Of a stretch of DNA of 64,000 nucleotides, positions 15,423-28,940 are shown piece by piece. Both the position numbers and the translations under genes were made by a program. Below the pieces are notes generated by a model that was given only the letters and a program-made list of their open reading frames with translations, had not been told where the DNA came from and did not search any database. Source of the stretch: Rhizobium sp. BK196 (lineage in GTDB: Bacteria > Pseudomonadota > Alphaproteobacteria > Rhizobiales > Rhizobiaceae); contig NZ_JACHZB010000007.1 in the NCBI RefSeq assembly GCF_014193255.1, forward strand, positions 186,001 to 250,000, written 5' to 3'. Every line of letters begins with the position of its first letter. Position 1 is the first letter of the stretch.

Positions 15423-16277
15423 ATGCTGGACCTATCGCAGCTTCGCAGTTTCGTCACCGTCGAACAGATGGGCAGCTTCACGCTGGCAGCCGAGAGACTG
15501 GGTCTTGGGCAGTCGACGGTCAGCCAGCACATCCAAAGACTGGAGACCTCGCTGGGGCGCCGGCTGCTGGAACGCGATACGCATAAGGTGGTGCTGACCA
15601 GCGATGGCGAGGCGCTGCTGTCGCATGCGCGGTCCATGTTGTCGATTGAAGGGCAGGTGCGATCACTGTTCAAGGGCGGCAGCCTGCGCGGACGCCTGCG
15701 TCTCGGCGTTTCCGAAGATTTCGTAACGAGCCAACTGCCGGCGGTGCTGGAAGACTTCGTGCGCTCGCATCCCTCCGTCGATCTGGAACTGACGGTGGCG
15801 CTTTCAGGTGTTCTCTACGAAATGCAGGATGCGGAAGCGATCGACCTTGTGCTTGCCAAGCGACGGCTCGGTGATGAGCACGGAAAGCTCGTGTACCGGG
15901 AGCCGCTGGTGTGGCTGGCGCGGGATCCGGAGCATGTGCTCGCATCCCACCCACTGCCTTTGATCGCTTTCCCGCCGCCGAGTGTGACGCGCGCTATTGC
16001 GTTGGAAGCGCTCGGCCGGCACGGTGTCGCCTGGCGCATCGTCTGCACCTGCGGCAGTCTGAGCGGGCTGACGGCCGCCGCGCGTGCCGGCATGGGCGTA
16101 CTCGTGCAGCCGCGCAGCATGGCGCCTTCCGGGCTGAAGGAAATCGCGCCGGCCAGGCTACCGGTGCTTGAGGATGTCGAATTCGTGCTGGTGCCGCGAA
16201 AGGGTGCCGATCAGGCGCTTGTGGCGGCCCTTTCGGATGACATTCTGAAGAAGGTCAGGGGCCTGCGATCGGCCTAA
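15423..16277 (+). CDS. LysR-family transcriptional regulator
   Basis: This 284-residue LTTR has an N-terminal winged HTH (about residues 1-60: 'LDLSQLRSFVTVEQMGSF', 'GLGQSTVSQHIQRLE', 'LGRRLLERD') and a periplasmic-binding-like effector domain ('GRLRLGVSEDF', 'LAAAARAGMGVLVQPRSM' as TAAARAGMGVLVQ). It is divergent from the BASS-type transporter with a short shared promoter region, so it probably regulates that gene. The effector is unknown. Confidence 0.92.
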   Translation: MLDLSQLRSFVTVEQMGSFTLAAERLGLGQSTVSQHIQRLETSLGRRLLERDTHKVVLTSDGEALLSHARSMLSIEGQVRSLFKGGSLRGRLRLGVSEDFVTSQLPAVLEDFVRSHPSVDLELTVALSGVLYEMQDAEAIDLVLAKRRLGDEHGKLVYREPLVWLARDPEHVLASHPLPLIAFPPPSVTRAIALEALGRHGVAWRIVCTCGSLSGLTAAARAGMGVLVQPRSMAPSGLKEIAPARLPVLEDVEFVLVPRKGADQALVAALSDDILKKVRGLRSA

Positions 16278-16294
16278 ACACCTTCACATCAAAA

Positions 16295-16322
16295 ATCCCG
16301 CCGGCAAAGGCGGGACTTTGGT
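16295..16322. terminator. Bidirectional terminator between LysR and BA14K genes
   Basis: CCCGCC (16297-16302) pairs with GGCGGG (16309-16314). A T-run flanks it on the minus strand (A5 at 16291-16295 in the plus strand) and a weaker one on the plus strand. Confidence 0.8.
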
Positions 16323-16338
16323 TTTCGAAATCAGGACT

Positions 16339-16767
16339 TTACGGCGAAACGCATTGGCGGCGCGGACCGTAATAGGGCTGATAGGTGTTGTCGTAGGCGC
16401 GATAAGAGCGGTAGCGCGAATAGCACCAGCGGATGTGGTAGCTGCCGCTGGAGTAATAATAACGCGGCTGGCGCTGCGAGCTTATGATGCCGCCGATGAT
16501 GGCACCTGCGGCAAGGCCGCCGATGATCGCGCCAGCGTTGTTGTGCCTGTGGTGCCGGCGATAGCGCCACCTGTCGTCATCATAACGATAGCGCCACCTA
16601 TCGTCGTCGTAACGATAGCGATCCCAGTGCCGGCGATAATACTGAACCTGCGCGACATTCGAAACTTGGGGCACATCAGGCTTTGCGATTGTCGGAAAGG
16701 CCTGCGCCGGTGCGACGCTGGTAAAAGCCGTCGCCACGGTCAGGACAATGATTGCCAACTTCTTCAT
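16339..16767 (-). CDS. BA14K-family exported protein
   Basis: This 142-residue envelope protein has a signal peptide (MKKLAIIVLTVATAFTSVAPAQA) and a Tyr/Arg/Asp-rich region with a tandem 'RYRYDDDRWR' repeat (about residues 51-70). A glycine-zipper membrane segment follows ('AGAIIGGLAAGAIIGGII'), and the tail 'YRSYRAYDNTYQPYYGPRRQC' matches the BA14K signature ('C..RYRSYDP.TGTY' type). In Brucella the family member is an immunoreactive, lectin-like protein needed for normal lipopolysaccharide. The repeat has expanded in register at DNA level as well. Confidence 0.85.
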   Translation of the reverse strand: MKKLAIIVLTVATAFTSVAPAQAFPTIAKPDVPQVSNVAQVQYYRRHWDRYRYDDDRWRYRYDDDRWRYRRHHRHNNAGAIIGGLAAGAIIGGIISSQRQPRYYYSSGSYHIRWCYSRYRSYRAYDNTYQPYYGPRRQCVSP

Positions 16768-16823
16768 TTCTTCACCTCTTCATAGGAAACGGGTGACACG
16801 GACCGCCTATGAATTGAGAAAGG

Positions 16824-16849
16824 AATGCCAAAGAAATGCACTTTGTTCC
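16824..16849 (-). promoter_or_regulatory. Possible EcfG-type promoter of the BA14K gene
   Basis: On the minus strand GGAAC (complement of 16845-16849) is followed after 17 bases by CATT (complement of 16824-16827), one mismatch from the CGTT consensus. It is correctly placed 57 bases before the start codon. Confidence 0.35.
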
Positions 16850-16901
16850 GTAGTGGCTGGATACGGGCTCTTTTGAGCGGGCGTTCCGGGCGTTTGCGAA
16901 A

Positions 16902-17954
16902 TCAGGCTGCCAGGCACTTCAGAAAGCCGTCGACATCCGCTTCGGTCGTTGCAAAGCAGGTGACGAGGCGGACGAGCATTTCGCCCTCCGAAACGAGGTC
17001 CGGCATGCCGGCCGGGAGCGGCCACTCGTAGAATTTTGCGCCCTTGCCCTCAGCCGTCTTTGCGGCTGATTTCTGAATGACCGCGAAAACTTCGTTTGAC
17101 GCGGTCGGCCAGGCGAGCCGGGCCGAATTGCTGGCGCCGATGCCGGCACGCAGACGTTCGGCCATGCCATTGGAGTGTCGGGCGAGATCGAGCCAGAGAC
17201 CGTTTTCGAAATAGGCGTCGAACTGGGCGGAGATGAAGCGAGACTTGGAGAAGTGCTGGGCCGCGCGCTTGCGGATGAAGTGCATTTCCTTCGCCTGCTT
17301 CGGATTGAAGAAGACGATCGCTTCCGCGCACCAGCAGCCATTCTTGGTGCCGCCAAAGGAGAGGATGTCGACGCCGCGCTTCCAGGTCATTTCGGCAGGT
17401 GTTGCATTCAATGCAACGAGCGCATTGGCAAAGCGCGCGCCGTCCATGTGCAGGGGTAGTCCTCGCTTCTTGGCGATCGCGGAAATCTCGCCGATTTCCG
17501 GCAGCGAATAGACGGTGCCGATTTCGGTCGATTGGGTGATGGTCACAGCGGTGGCGCGGCCATGACGGAGGGCATCCTCGGGAAAGTGCGCGATCTTTGC
17601 CGAGAGTTTGGTCGGATCAATCTTGCCGGCTTCGCCGTCGACGGCGATGAGACGGGCTGAGCCGGAGAAGAATTCCGGCGCGCCGCATTCGTCCTCGATC
17701 ACATGGGCTTCCTGATGGCAGAAGGTGATCCCGCCAGGGCGCTGGACGCTCGCCAGCGCCAGGGAGTTGGCAGCGGTGCCAGTCGCAACGAAGAAGACGG
17801 AAACCTCGCGCTCGAAGATTTCCGAAAAGCGGGCTTCCACCCGTCTGTCGAGATCGCTGTTGCCGTAAGCGGCGGCAAAACCGGTGGATTCGGCGAGCAG
17901 GCGTTCGGCAATGGATTTATGGGCGCCAGCCCAGTTGTCGGAAGCAAAAATCAT
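16902..17954 (-). CDS. ltaE: Low-specificity L-threonine aldolase
   Basis: This 350-residue PLP enzyme cleaves L-threonine/allo-threonine to glycine and acetaldehyde. The start at 17954 (MIFASDNWAGAH) is chosen because the family begins directly with the 'FxSDN' strand; an in-frame start at 18002 adds an unlikely leader. Markers are 'FFVATGTAANSLAL' (phosphate-binding), 'QEAHVIEDECGAPEFF', 'LHMDGARFANALV' (Asp contacting the pyridine N) and 'DILSFGGTKNGCW' with the Schiff-base Lys. No clear ribosome site is seen before either start. Confidence 0.93.
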   Translation of the reverse strand: MIFASDNWAGAHKSIAERLLAESTGFAAAYGNSDLDRRVEARFSEIFEREVSVFFVATGTAANSLALASVQRPGGITFCHQEAHVIEDECGAPEFFSGSARLIAVDGEAGKIDPTKLSAKIAHFPEDALRHGRATAVTITQSTEIGTVYSLPEIGEISAIAKKRGLPLHMDGARFANALVALNATPAEMTWKRGVDILSFGGTKNGCWCAEAIVFFNPKQAKEMHFIRKRAAQHFSKSRFISAQFDAYFENGLWLDLARHSNGMAERLRAGIGASNSARLAWPTASNEVFAVIQKSAAKTAEGKGAKFYEWPLPAGMPDLVSEGEMLVRLVTCFATTEADVDGFLKCLAA

Positions 17955-18498
17955 TGAGAAAACCATTGAAAATGATGGGGCGGGAGTTTCGGGATTGGAC
18001 ACTACGCCAAAGCTTCACAGGATCAAGGGCGGAAACCTGGATGCATCACAAAAATTGAACTGCGCAATCAATATACGAAATGATAAGGTGAGAGGTAATT
18101 TTATGTCGCCATTTTGGTTGATTTGGCAATCTTCCGTCGCAAACTGACTTTTTTTTAAGATGCCGCTCTTGCGAAGAGGAATTGTTTCTGGCATTGAACG
18201 GGTGAACTAGGACAGGGTTGCTGTCCTATTTTGGTCTTCATGGCCGAAGAGGCGCCGAAAGCCCTGGAACAGAGCGGCTTTCACGCTATAGTTCTTTCGA
18301 GCGTCAAGCCTTCACATGGCGGCGCGCGGAAGCGAATGGCAGCGCGGAACGCGACGGTTTGCTTTCCTTAAAAGCAGATGTCTGCGCCCGGATCTTCATA
18401 ACGCAACAGCGCCGTCACGCGCCGGACCTATCTTTAAAGGTGCGGTGCGCGACGAAAAGCCGCCCGCAGCCCCGCGGGCTTCGACAGGAGGAAAGACG
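17955..18498 (+). promoter_or_regulatory. Upstream region of gltB with palindrome
   Basis: This 540-base region contains the perfect dyad TAGGACAG-GGTTG-CTGTCCTA (18208-18228) followed by TTTT. It also holds a hairpin GAAAGCC/GGCTTTC around 18257-18282, and GCCCGC/GCGGGC just before the gltB ribosome site (about 18462-18480). The dyad may be an operator or a terminator of an upstream transcript; nothing else gene-like is supported. An open frame overlaps from 18218 but lacks protein-like composition. Confidence 0.45.
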
Positions 18499-23223
<4,725 letters not shown>

Positions 23224-23235
23224 TTGCACCGAACA

Positions 23236-23264
23236 ATCCGCCACGCCGGAAGCGCGTGGCGGAT
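23236..23264 (+). other. Intercistronic hairpin between gltB and gltD
   Basis: ATCCGCCACGC (23236-23246) is an exact inverse of GCGTGGCGGAT (23254-23264) with a seven-base loop and no T-run. It is a stable hairpin in the operon mRNA 12 bases after the gltB stop, suited to stabilising the upstream message or partial attenuation rather than full termination. Confidence 0.7.
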
Positions 23265-23445
23265 GACCGAAATATCTCAATGACTCAACGACGATCAGCC
23301 GCGAGCCTGAAGCTTGCGCAACAGCGTGGATGGCGACAGGAGATATGTTCTGATGACGGTCAAGACAAACAACCTGCCTCCGCGACCGAGGCTGAACAGA
23401 CAACTGGCCGCGGGCGAGGCGGTCATGAGGGTAAGGGACGAAAAT

Positions 23446-24900
23446 ATGGGTAAGGTTACAGGTTTTCTGGAAATCGACCGGCAGGTAGCGAAGTATCAGC
23501 CGGCGTCGGATCGCATCCGTCATTTCCGCGAATTCACGATCCCGATGTCGGACCCGGAAGTGCAGAAACAGGCAGCCCGCTGCATGGACTGTGGCATCCC
23601 CTATTGCCACGGCCCGACCGGCTGCCCGGTTCATAACCAGATTCCGGACTGGAACGACCTCGTCTACAACAACAACTGGGAAGCGGCGATCCAGAACCTG
23701 CATTCGACCAACAACTTCCCGGAATTCACCGGCCGCGTCTGCCCTGCTCCCTGTGAAGAAGCCTGCACGCTGAACCTCGAGGATGCACCTGTTGCCATCA
23801 AGACGGTCGAGCAGGCAATTGCCGACAAGGCTTACGAGCTCGGCTTCATCCGTCCGCAACCGGCAACGATCCATACCGGCAAGAAGGTCGCGATCATCGG
23901 TTCCGGCCCCGCCGGCATGGCTGCTGCCCAGCAGCTCGGCCGCGCCGGCCATGACGTGCACGTCTATGAGCGCGAGACGAAGCCGGGCGGCCTGCTGCGC
24001 TACGGCATTCCGGACTTCAAGATGGAGAAGAACTTCATCGATCGCCGGGTAGAGCAGATGAAGGGCGAGGGCGTGACGTTCCATTGCGGCGTCAATGTCG
24101 GCGTTGACGTGAAGGTCGAACAGTTGCTCGCCGATTATGATGCCGTGCTTTACTGCGGCGGCTCCGAAACGCCACGCGCTGCCGGTATTCCAGGCACCGA
24201 TCTCTCCGGTGTTCACGATGCGATGCCGTATCTGGTTCAGCAGAACAAGCGTGTCGGCCGCGAAAATATCGACAGCACCGGCTGGCCGTCCGATCCGATC
24301 CTGGCCGGCGCCAAGCATGTCGTCGTTGTCGGCGGTGGTGACACGGCGTCGGACTGCGTCGGCACGGCCTTCCGTCAGGGTGCGGTCAAGGTGACCCAGC
24401 TCGACATTCGTCCGCAGCCTCCGGAGAAGGAAGACAAACTGGCCGTCTGGCCATTCTGGGCCACGAAGATGCGTACCTCCTCTTCGCAGGCCGAAGGCGC
24501 GATCCGCGAATTCCAGGTCGCGACGCTCGAATTCGTCGGCGAAGATGGTGTGCTGACTGGCGTGAAGTGCTGCGAAGTCGACGAGCGCCGCCGCCCGGTT
24601 CCGGGTACCGATTTTGTCATCAAGGCGGATCTGGCCTTTATTGCGATCGGCTTCAGCGGTCCGTTCAATGACAGCGTTTTGAAGGAACTCGACGGCAAAC
24701 TGACGCTCAATATCGACAAGCGCGGATCAACCAACGTCGTTGCCAACGATCGCGACTACAAGACCTCGGTCGACAAGCTCTGGACGGCAGGCGACGTGCG
24801 CCGCGGCCAGTCGTTGGTGGTCTGGGCGATCCGCGAAGGCCGCCAGGCGGCGCGCGCGATCGACGAGGCGCTGATGGGCTCCACCGTCCTGCCGCGCTGA
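23446..24900 (+). CDS. gltD: Glutamate synthase (NADPH) small subunit
   Basis: This 484-residue beta subunit of GOGAT is an FAD/NADPH oxidoreductase feeding electrons to GltB. The start at 23446 (MGKVTGFLEIDRQ) has AAGGGA upstream and matches the family; the frame is open for 44 more codons upstream but these are not family-like. Iron-sulphur cysteines are 'CMDCGIPYCHGPTGCPVH' and 'CPAPCEEACTLN'. The FAD Rossmann motif is 'IIGSGPAGMAAAQQL' (about residue 150) and the NADPH motif 'VVGGGDTASDCVGTA' (about residue 290). The C-terminal 'WTAGDVRRGQSLVVWAI' closes the FAD site. Confidence 0.98.
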   Translation: MGKVTGFLEIDRQVAKYQPASDRIRHFREFTIPMSDPEVQKQAARCMDCGIPYCHGPTGCPVHNQIPDWNDLVYNNNWEAAIQNLHSTNNFPEFTGRVCPAPCEEACTLNLEDAPVAIKTVEQAIADKAYELGFIRPQPATIHTGKKVAIIGSGPAGMAAAQQLGRAGHDVHVYERETKPGGLLRYGIPDFKMEKNFIDRRVEQMKGEGVTFHCGVNVGVDVKVEQLLADYDAVLYCGGSETPRAAGIPGTDLSGVHDAMPYLVQQNKRVGRENIDSTGWPSDPILAGAKHVVVVGGGDTASDCVGTAFRQGAVKVTQLDIRPQPPEKEDKLAVWPFWATKMRTSSSQAEGAIREFQVATLEFVGEDGVLTGVKCCEVDERRRPVPGTDFVIKADLAFIAIGFSGPFNDSVLKELDGKLTLNIDKRGSTNVVANDRDYKTSVDKLWTAGDVRRGQSLVVWAIREGRQAARAIDEALMGSTVLPR

Positions 24901-24926
24901 TCCGCCTCAAACAATTCGTCGAACAA

Positions 24927-24955
24927 GAAACTCCGCCGCATTCCGGCGGAGTTTC
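24927..24955 (+). terminator. Terminator after gltD
   Basis: GAAACTCCGCCG (24927-24938) pairs perfectly with CGGCGGAGTTTC (24944-24955) around a five-base loop. The T-run is short, but the stem is very strong and the place is right. Confidence 0.75.
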
Positions 24956-25220
24956 TCGTGGTAAGACCGGTGACGCGCTGCGGCTTCCGGCAAGCTTCCT
25001 GTAATTGTCGAGCTGCAGTTTTCCTGCGTAGGCAGGTCCGAACCGGCCTGCAGCGACTGACCGGAGGCCGAGGCAGGCCACTCACTCTGTGGATAAGCTC
25101 GACGGCAGCGATGCCTATTTCGGCCAGATCGGCTCCGACTTCTACTACTACCTGACCAGGCCGCAGGTGACGGCCAGGTAAGTCCGGAAGATCGATGAGA
25201 GCCGCTCAAGCGGCCCTTTC
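24956..25220. other. Intergenic stretch with a possible micro-ORF
   Basis: After the gltD terminator only a 30-codon frame starting GTG at 25089 and ending TAA at 25181 looks protein-like ('DAYFGQIGSDFYYYLTRPQ'). It has no well-spaced ribosome site, so it could be a small protein or a gene remnant. Confidence 0.25.
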
Positions 25221-26429
25221 TCACTTCACCGAAACTTCTGCCGTCGTCTTTGGCGTCGGCATACGGTAGTCGTCTATGCGGCCTGTCGGCGCCGGAGCCA
25301 TCTCTCCCTGTTCGACCAGAAGATCGCGTGGCGATTTCGTCAGCGTGACCGGCGTCCTGCTGGCGCCGAGCAATTCAGCTCCACCATCAAGATTCGGGTC
25401 GGACAAGCTGATCGGTTGCGTATGTTCCACTGGATTGGCTGGCAGCGTCAGCGCTGGCAGGTTGCCGGGATCGAGGCGCACGAGATCGGGGCTTGCCTGA
25501 GTGCCGAGAAGGCGGCGCGCTGGCTTTTCCACGTAGAAGGCGAGCTTGCGGCGGCCGGCCTGGGTCAGGTTGATGCCGTCAGCGGTCCGCAGGCGCACCT
25601 GCTGGCCGTTGACATCGGAGCCGGTGACGATGAACTTGCCGTTCTCGTCCACGAAGCCGTCCCAGATGTCGACGAATTCGCCGCCGATGCTTTCCACCTG
25701 ATTGCGGTAGAGCTGGTTCATCTGCACGGCATCGGCCGTCATCGAATCGGATTCGAAGGCAGGAAGTCCGACCCAGAGCAGCGGGATCTTTCGGCTCGTG
25801 ACCTCCTTGCCGAAGGCCAGCACGCGGCGTTGATATTCGGTAAACCAGCCGTCGGTGCGGAATTTCTCCTTGCCGGCATCCGTTACCATCTGCTGCCGAT
25901 CATTGGTGCCGATCATGACGACCACCATTGCCGGCTTCAGTTCGTTGATCATCTTCGGCAATTCGCCCGGCCAGTTGTAGTAGTCGTCGCGCACGAGGCC
26001 GGACGAGACATTGCTGCGGGCTTCGACCACGACACCGGGTGAGGTTTCGAACGCGGCGGCGAGGCCATCCCCCAGGCCACCGGCGAGAAAGTCACCAACG
26101 ACAAGGATTTTCTGGGCGTTGTCCTGCTTTTGAACCACGGGTTCAGCGGGCGCGACGGGCGCCGTGCGCATTGGTGTCACGGCCTTCTGCGTGGGTGGGC
26201 GCCTGCGTGGCTGCTGTTGCCGCCGCGGTTGGTCCCGCATTTCGGGCTGTGGATTCTCGTCGATGTAACGCCGGCCGAGAAAGAAATCGAGGATGGAGCG
26301 GCGCTGGTATCGGAGCTCCTGCGCCTCAGCATAGTCCGCCGGCAGCATCGAACCCAGGCAAAAAGACAACGTGGCCGCGGCAAGCGCAAGCCGACGAATC
26401 CATCGCGTCCGGTCAATTTGTATCGTCAT
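25221..26429 (-). CDS. DUF459-type SGNH hydrolase, exported
   Basis: This protein has about 402 residues when started at 26429 (MTIQIDRTRWIRRLALAAATL), which gives an Arg-rich signal anchor; upstream in-frame ATGs at 26444, 26462 and 26483 cannot be excluded. A Pro/Arg/Gln linker leads to an SGNH/GDSL domain (DUF459): 'ILVVGDFLAGGLGDGL' replaces the canonical GDS block with GDF, while 'MVVVMIGTNDRQ' carries the block III Gly-x-Asn-Asp and 'TADGINLTQAG' sits at the place of the usual D-x-x-H. Loss of the Ser and His makes classical esterase activity doubtful. It follows the lytic transglycosylase gene on the same strand. Confidence 0.8.
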   Translation of the reverse strand: MTIQIDRTRWIRRLALAAATLSFCLGSMLPADYAEAQELRYQRRSILDFFLGRRYIDENPQPEMRDQPRRQQQPRRRPPTQKAVTPMRTAPVAPAEPVVQKQDNAQKILVVGDFLAGGLGDGLAAAFETSPGVVVEARSNVSSGLVRDDYYNWPGELPKMINELKPAMVVVMIGTNDRQQMVTDAGKEKFRTDGWFTEYQRRVLAFGKEVTSRKIPLLWVGLPAFESDSMTADAVQMNQLYRNQVESIGGEFVDIWDGFVDENGKFIVTGSDVNGQQVRLRTADGINLTQAGRRKLAFYVEKPARRLLGTQASPDLVRLDPGNLPALTLPANPVEHTQPISLSDPNLDGGAELLGASRTPVTLTKSPRDLLVEQGEMAPAPTGRIDDYRMPTPKTTAEVSVK

Positions 26430-26618
26430 CGGGCAGTTCCGCATCTGCCGGGCATTTTGCATAGGCAGCAGCTTTCCGTCCACTCTACCCGTATGATTTA
26501 GGTCAGGCTTTCCGCGCTTCTACGGCATCGGCTCGAAAATCATAATCGATTTCCGGGCGGCACGATGCGTAAATTCAAGGAGTTATGGCGTCCTTCATGT
26601 GTCTGGATGTGTCGCGCT

Positions 26619-27842
26619 TTAACGGCGCAGCGCGTGGAGAAGCGAAAGTGAGGGTTCGCCATCCGGCTGCATGCCGATGCGCTCCTGAACGGCGGCGATG
26701 GCTGCCTTGGAGCCGGATCCGAAATTGCCGTCGACATCGCCGCTATAATAGCCAAGCGTCTTCAGGCGCGTTTGCAATTCGAACTTCTCGGTTATGTCCA
26801 GCGACCCTTCGGGACGCGGCCATCGCTGCTGCATGCCGCCAAAGCCGGCGATCTGGTCTGCAAGAAGGCCGACGGCAAGAGCGTAGCTATCCGAGGCATT
26901 GTAGTTCTTGATGGTGAAGAAGTTCGCGGTCATCAGGAAGCCCGGGCCATCGCTACCGGCCGGCATCTTCAGCATCGCGCGGGTTTCGCCATCCTTGAAA
27001 GGCTTGCCATTCGGACGCTTCAGGCCGAGGGCCGCCCACTGGGCGAGCGTGCGCGTCTTGCCGACCTGCTGGGCGGCGGATGCCGGCACCGCGACCTCGT
27101 AGCCCCAGGTCCTGCCGGTGTCCCAGCCGTTCTTCATCAGGAGGTTGGCCGAAGTCGCCAGCGCATCGGGCACCGAATTCCAGATGTCGCGATGACCGTT
27201 GCCATCGGCATCGACAGCGTAAAGAAGATAACTTGTCGGGATGAACTGGGTGTGGCCCATGGCGCCGGCCCAGGACCCGGTCATTTCCTTGGCGGGCACG
27301 TCGCCGTTCTGCAGGATCTTCAGCGCTGCAATCAACTGTTTCTTGGCATATTTGGCACGCTTCGGGTCGGCATAGGCAAGCGTTGCCAATGCGCGCGGCA
27401 CATAGTGAAGGCGCTCATCCTTAGCGAGAACTGCGCCGTAATTCGATTCCATCGACCAGATAGCGAGTAGAATCGATTTGTCGACACCGGATTGGCGCTG
27501 GATCGCATCCAGCGTCTTGGCATATTTGGCGGCCATCTTGCGGCCGATTTCCACAGTGTAGGGATTGACGCGGGAATCGATGTAATCCCAGATTTTCGAT
27601 TTGAATTCAGGCTGATAGGTCGCCTTTTCCAGTACCGTCGGGTCTGGGTCGCTTACCCCAGAAAAGGCTTTCTGATAGGTTGCCTTACTGATGCCACTCT
27701 GCGCGGCAGTTTGGTAGAAGTCCGCGATCCACTTCTGGAACCGGGCATCCGCTTTTGCGTTATGAGGGGCCAGTCCGGTCGCGGTGGCGACAACGAGGGC
27801 GAGAGCAAGACCACGAAGGGAGTGTGCGTATTTCTGGGTCAT
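26619..27842 (-). CDS. Lytic murein transglycosylase (MltB family)
   Basis: This 407-residue periplasmic enzyme cleaves peptidoglycan glycan strands with 1,6-anhydro formation. A signal peptide (MTQKYAHSLRGLALALVVATATGLA) is followed by an SLT_2/MltB catalytic domain with the catalytic Glu in 'LAIWSMESNYGAVL' (about residue 138), and 'GSWAGAMGHTQFIPTSYL' ('AGAMGHTQFIPTS'). A C-terminal PG_binding_1 domain ends the protein ('LQTRLKTLGYYSGDVDGNFGSGS', in part 'GYYSGDVDGNFG'). There is no lipobox, so it is soluble. It is divergent from galU. Confidence 0.95.
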   Translation of the reverse strand: MTQKYAHSLRGLALALVVATATGLAPHNAKADARFQKWIADFYQTAAQSGISKATYQKAFSGVSDPDPTVLEKATYQPEFKSKIWDYIDSRVNPYTVEIGRKMAAKYAKTLDAIQRQSGVDKSILLAIWSMESNYGAVLAKDERLHYVPRALATLAYADPKRAKYAKKQLIAALKILQNGDVPAKEMTGSWAGAMGHTQFIPTSYLLYAVDADGNGHRDIWNSVPDALATSANLLMKNGWDTGRTWGYEVAVPASAAQQVGKTRTLAQWAALGLKRPNGKPFKDGETRAMLKMPAGSDGPGFLMTANFFTIKNYNASDSYALAVGLLADQIAGFGGMQQRWPRPEGSLDITEKFELQTRLKTLGYYSGDVDGNFGSGSKAAIAAVQERIGMQPDGEPSLSLLHALRR

Positions 27843-28046
27843 CGGCAGTCGTATCCGTCATCTTCAGTTTTAGCCGGGGCGGTACGTCATGTCCGTCCTA
27901 CGCCGAAATTACAGGAACGGAGTCAACAAATTCTTTACCATGGGCGGCCGGTCCAGTCACCATTTGCAAAACGGTAGCAATTCTATACTAGTTCAAATCG
28001 ATATAGCGTTGAATTAAAAGCGGTATAGTCAAAACAGGAGGTCGGT

Positions 28047-28934
28047 GTGGCTCTGAATAAGAAAGTTCGCAAGGCAGTATTTCCAGTCGCAGGTCTGGGA
28101 ACGCGGTTCCTTCCAGCCACTAAAGCGGTTCCAAAGGAAATGCTTACGGTCGTCGATAAACCAATCATTCAGTATGTTGTCGACGAAGCACTTGAAGCTG
28201 GCATTGAACATCTGGTTTTTGTTACTGGTCGTAACAAGCATGTCATCGAAGATTACTTCGATATTCATTTCGAACTTGAACAGACGCTCAAGGAGCGCGC
28301 CAAGAAAGCGGAAATCACCCTGCTGCAGCAGCAGCTTCCCAAGGCAGGCACGGTGAGCTTTACCCGTCAGCAGGAGCCGCTCGGCCTCGGCCACGCCGTC
28401 TGGTGCGCCCGCGAGATCGTCGGCGACGAGCCTTTTGCTCTGTTGCTGCCCGATATGATCATGAAGGATCAAAAGGGCTGCATGAAGGGCATGATCGAGC
28501 TCTACGAGCATAGCGGCGGCAACGTTATCGCCGTCGAGGAATGCGCTCCCGACCAGGCACACAAATACGGTATCGTTGGTGTCGGCGAATCCGTCGGCGA
28601 AGGTTTCCGCATCACCGGCATGGTCGAGAAGCCGGCCAAGGGTATGGCTCCGTCCAACTTCTTCATCAACGGTCGTTACATCCTGCAGCCGGAAATCTTC
28701 AAGATCCTGGAAACCCAGGAACGCGGCGCCGGCAACGAAATCCAGCTTACCGACGGCATGCTGAAGCTGCTCAAGGAACAGGATTTTGCAGGCTACCACT
28801 TCAAGGGTGAGACTTACGATTGCGGTGCCAAGGATGGTTTCATCCTCGCCAACGTCGCCTTCGCTCTCGAGCGCGCGGACATCCGTCCGACCGTCGAAGA
28901 CGGCTTCAAGAACCTGCTTGCTCGCGTGAAGTAA
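28047..28934 (+). CDS. galU: UTP--glucose-1-phosphate uridylyltransferase
   Basis: This 295-residue nucleotidyltransferase makes UDP-glucose from UTP and glucose-1-phosphate for exopolysaccharide, LPS and cyclic glucan synthesis. The GTG start at 28047 has AGGAGG (28037-28042) five bases upstream. The nucleotide-binding signature is 'VFPVAGLGTRFLPATKAVPKE', seen at residues about 12-32 (core 'GLGTRFLPATK'). Also present are 'VDKPIIQYVVDEA', 'GLGHAVWCA' and 'LLPDMI'. Length is normal. Confidence 0.97.
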   Translation: MALNKKVRKAVFPVAGLGTRFLPATKAVPKEMLTVVDKPIIQYVVDEALEAGIEHLVFVTGRNKHVIEDYFDIHFELEQTLKERAKKAEITLLQQQLPKAGTVSFTRQQEPLGLGHAVWCAREIVGDEPFALLLPDMIMKDQKGCMKGMIELYEHSGGNVIAVEECAPDQAHKYGIVGVGESVGEGFRITGMVEKPAKGMAPSNFFINGRYILQPEIFKILETQERGAGNEIQLTDGMLKLLKEQDFAGYHFKGETYDCGAKDGFILANVAFALERADIRPTVEDGFKNLLARVK

Positions 28935-28940
28935 AGTTGT

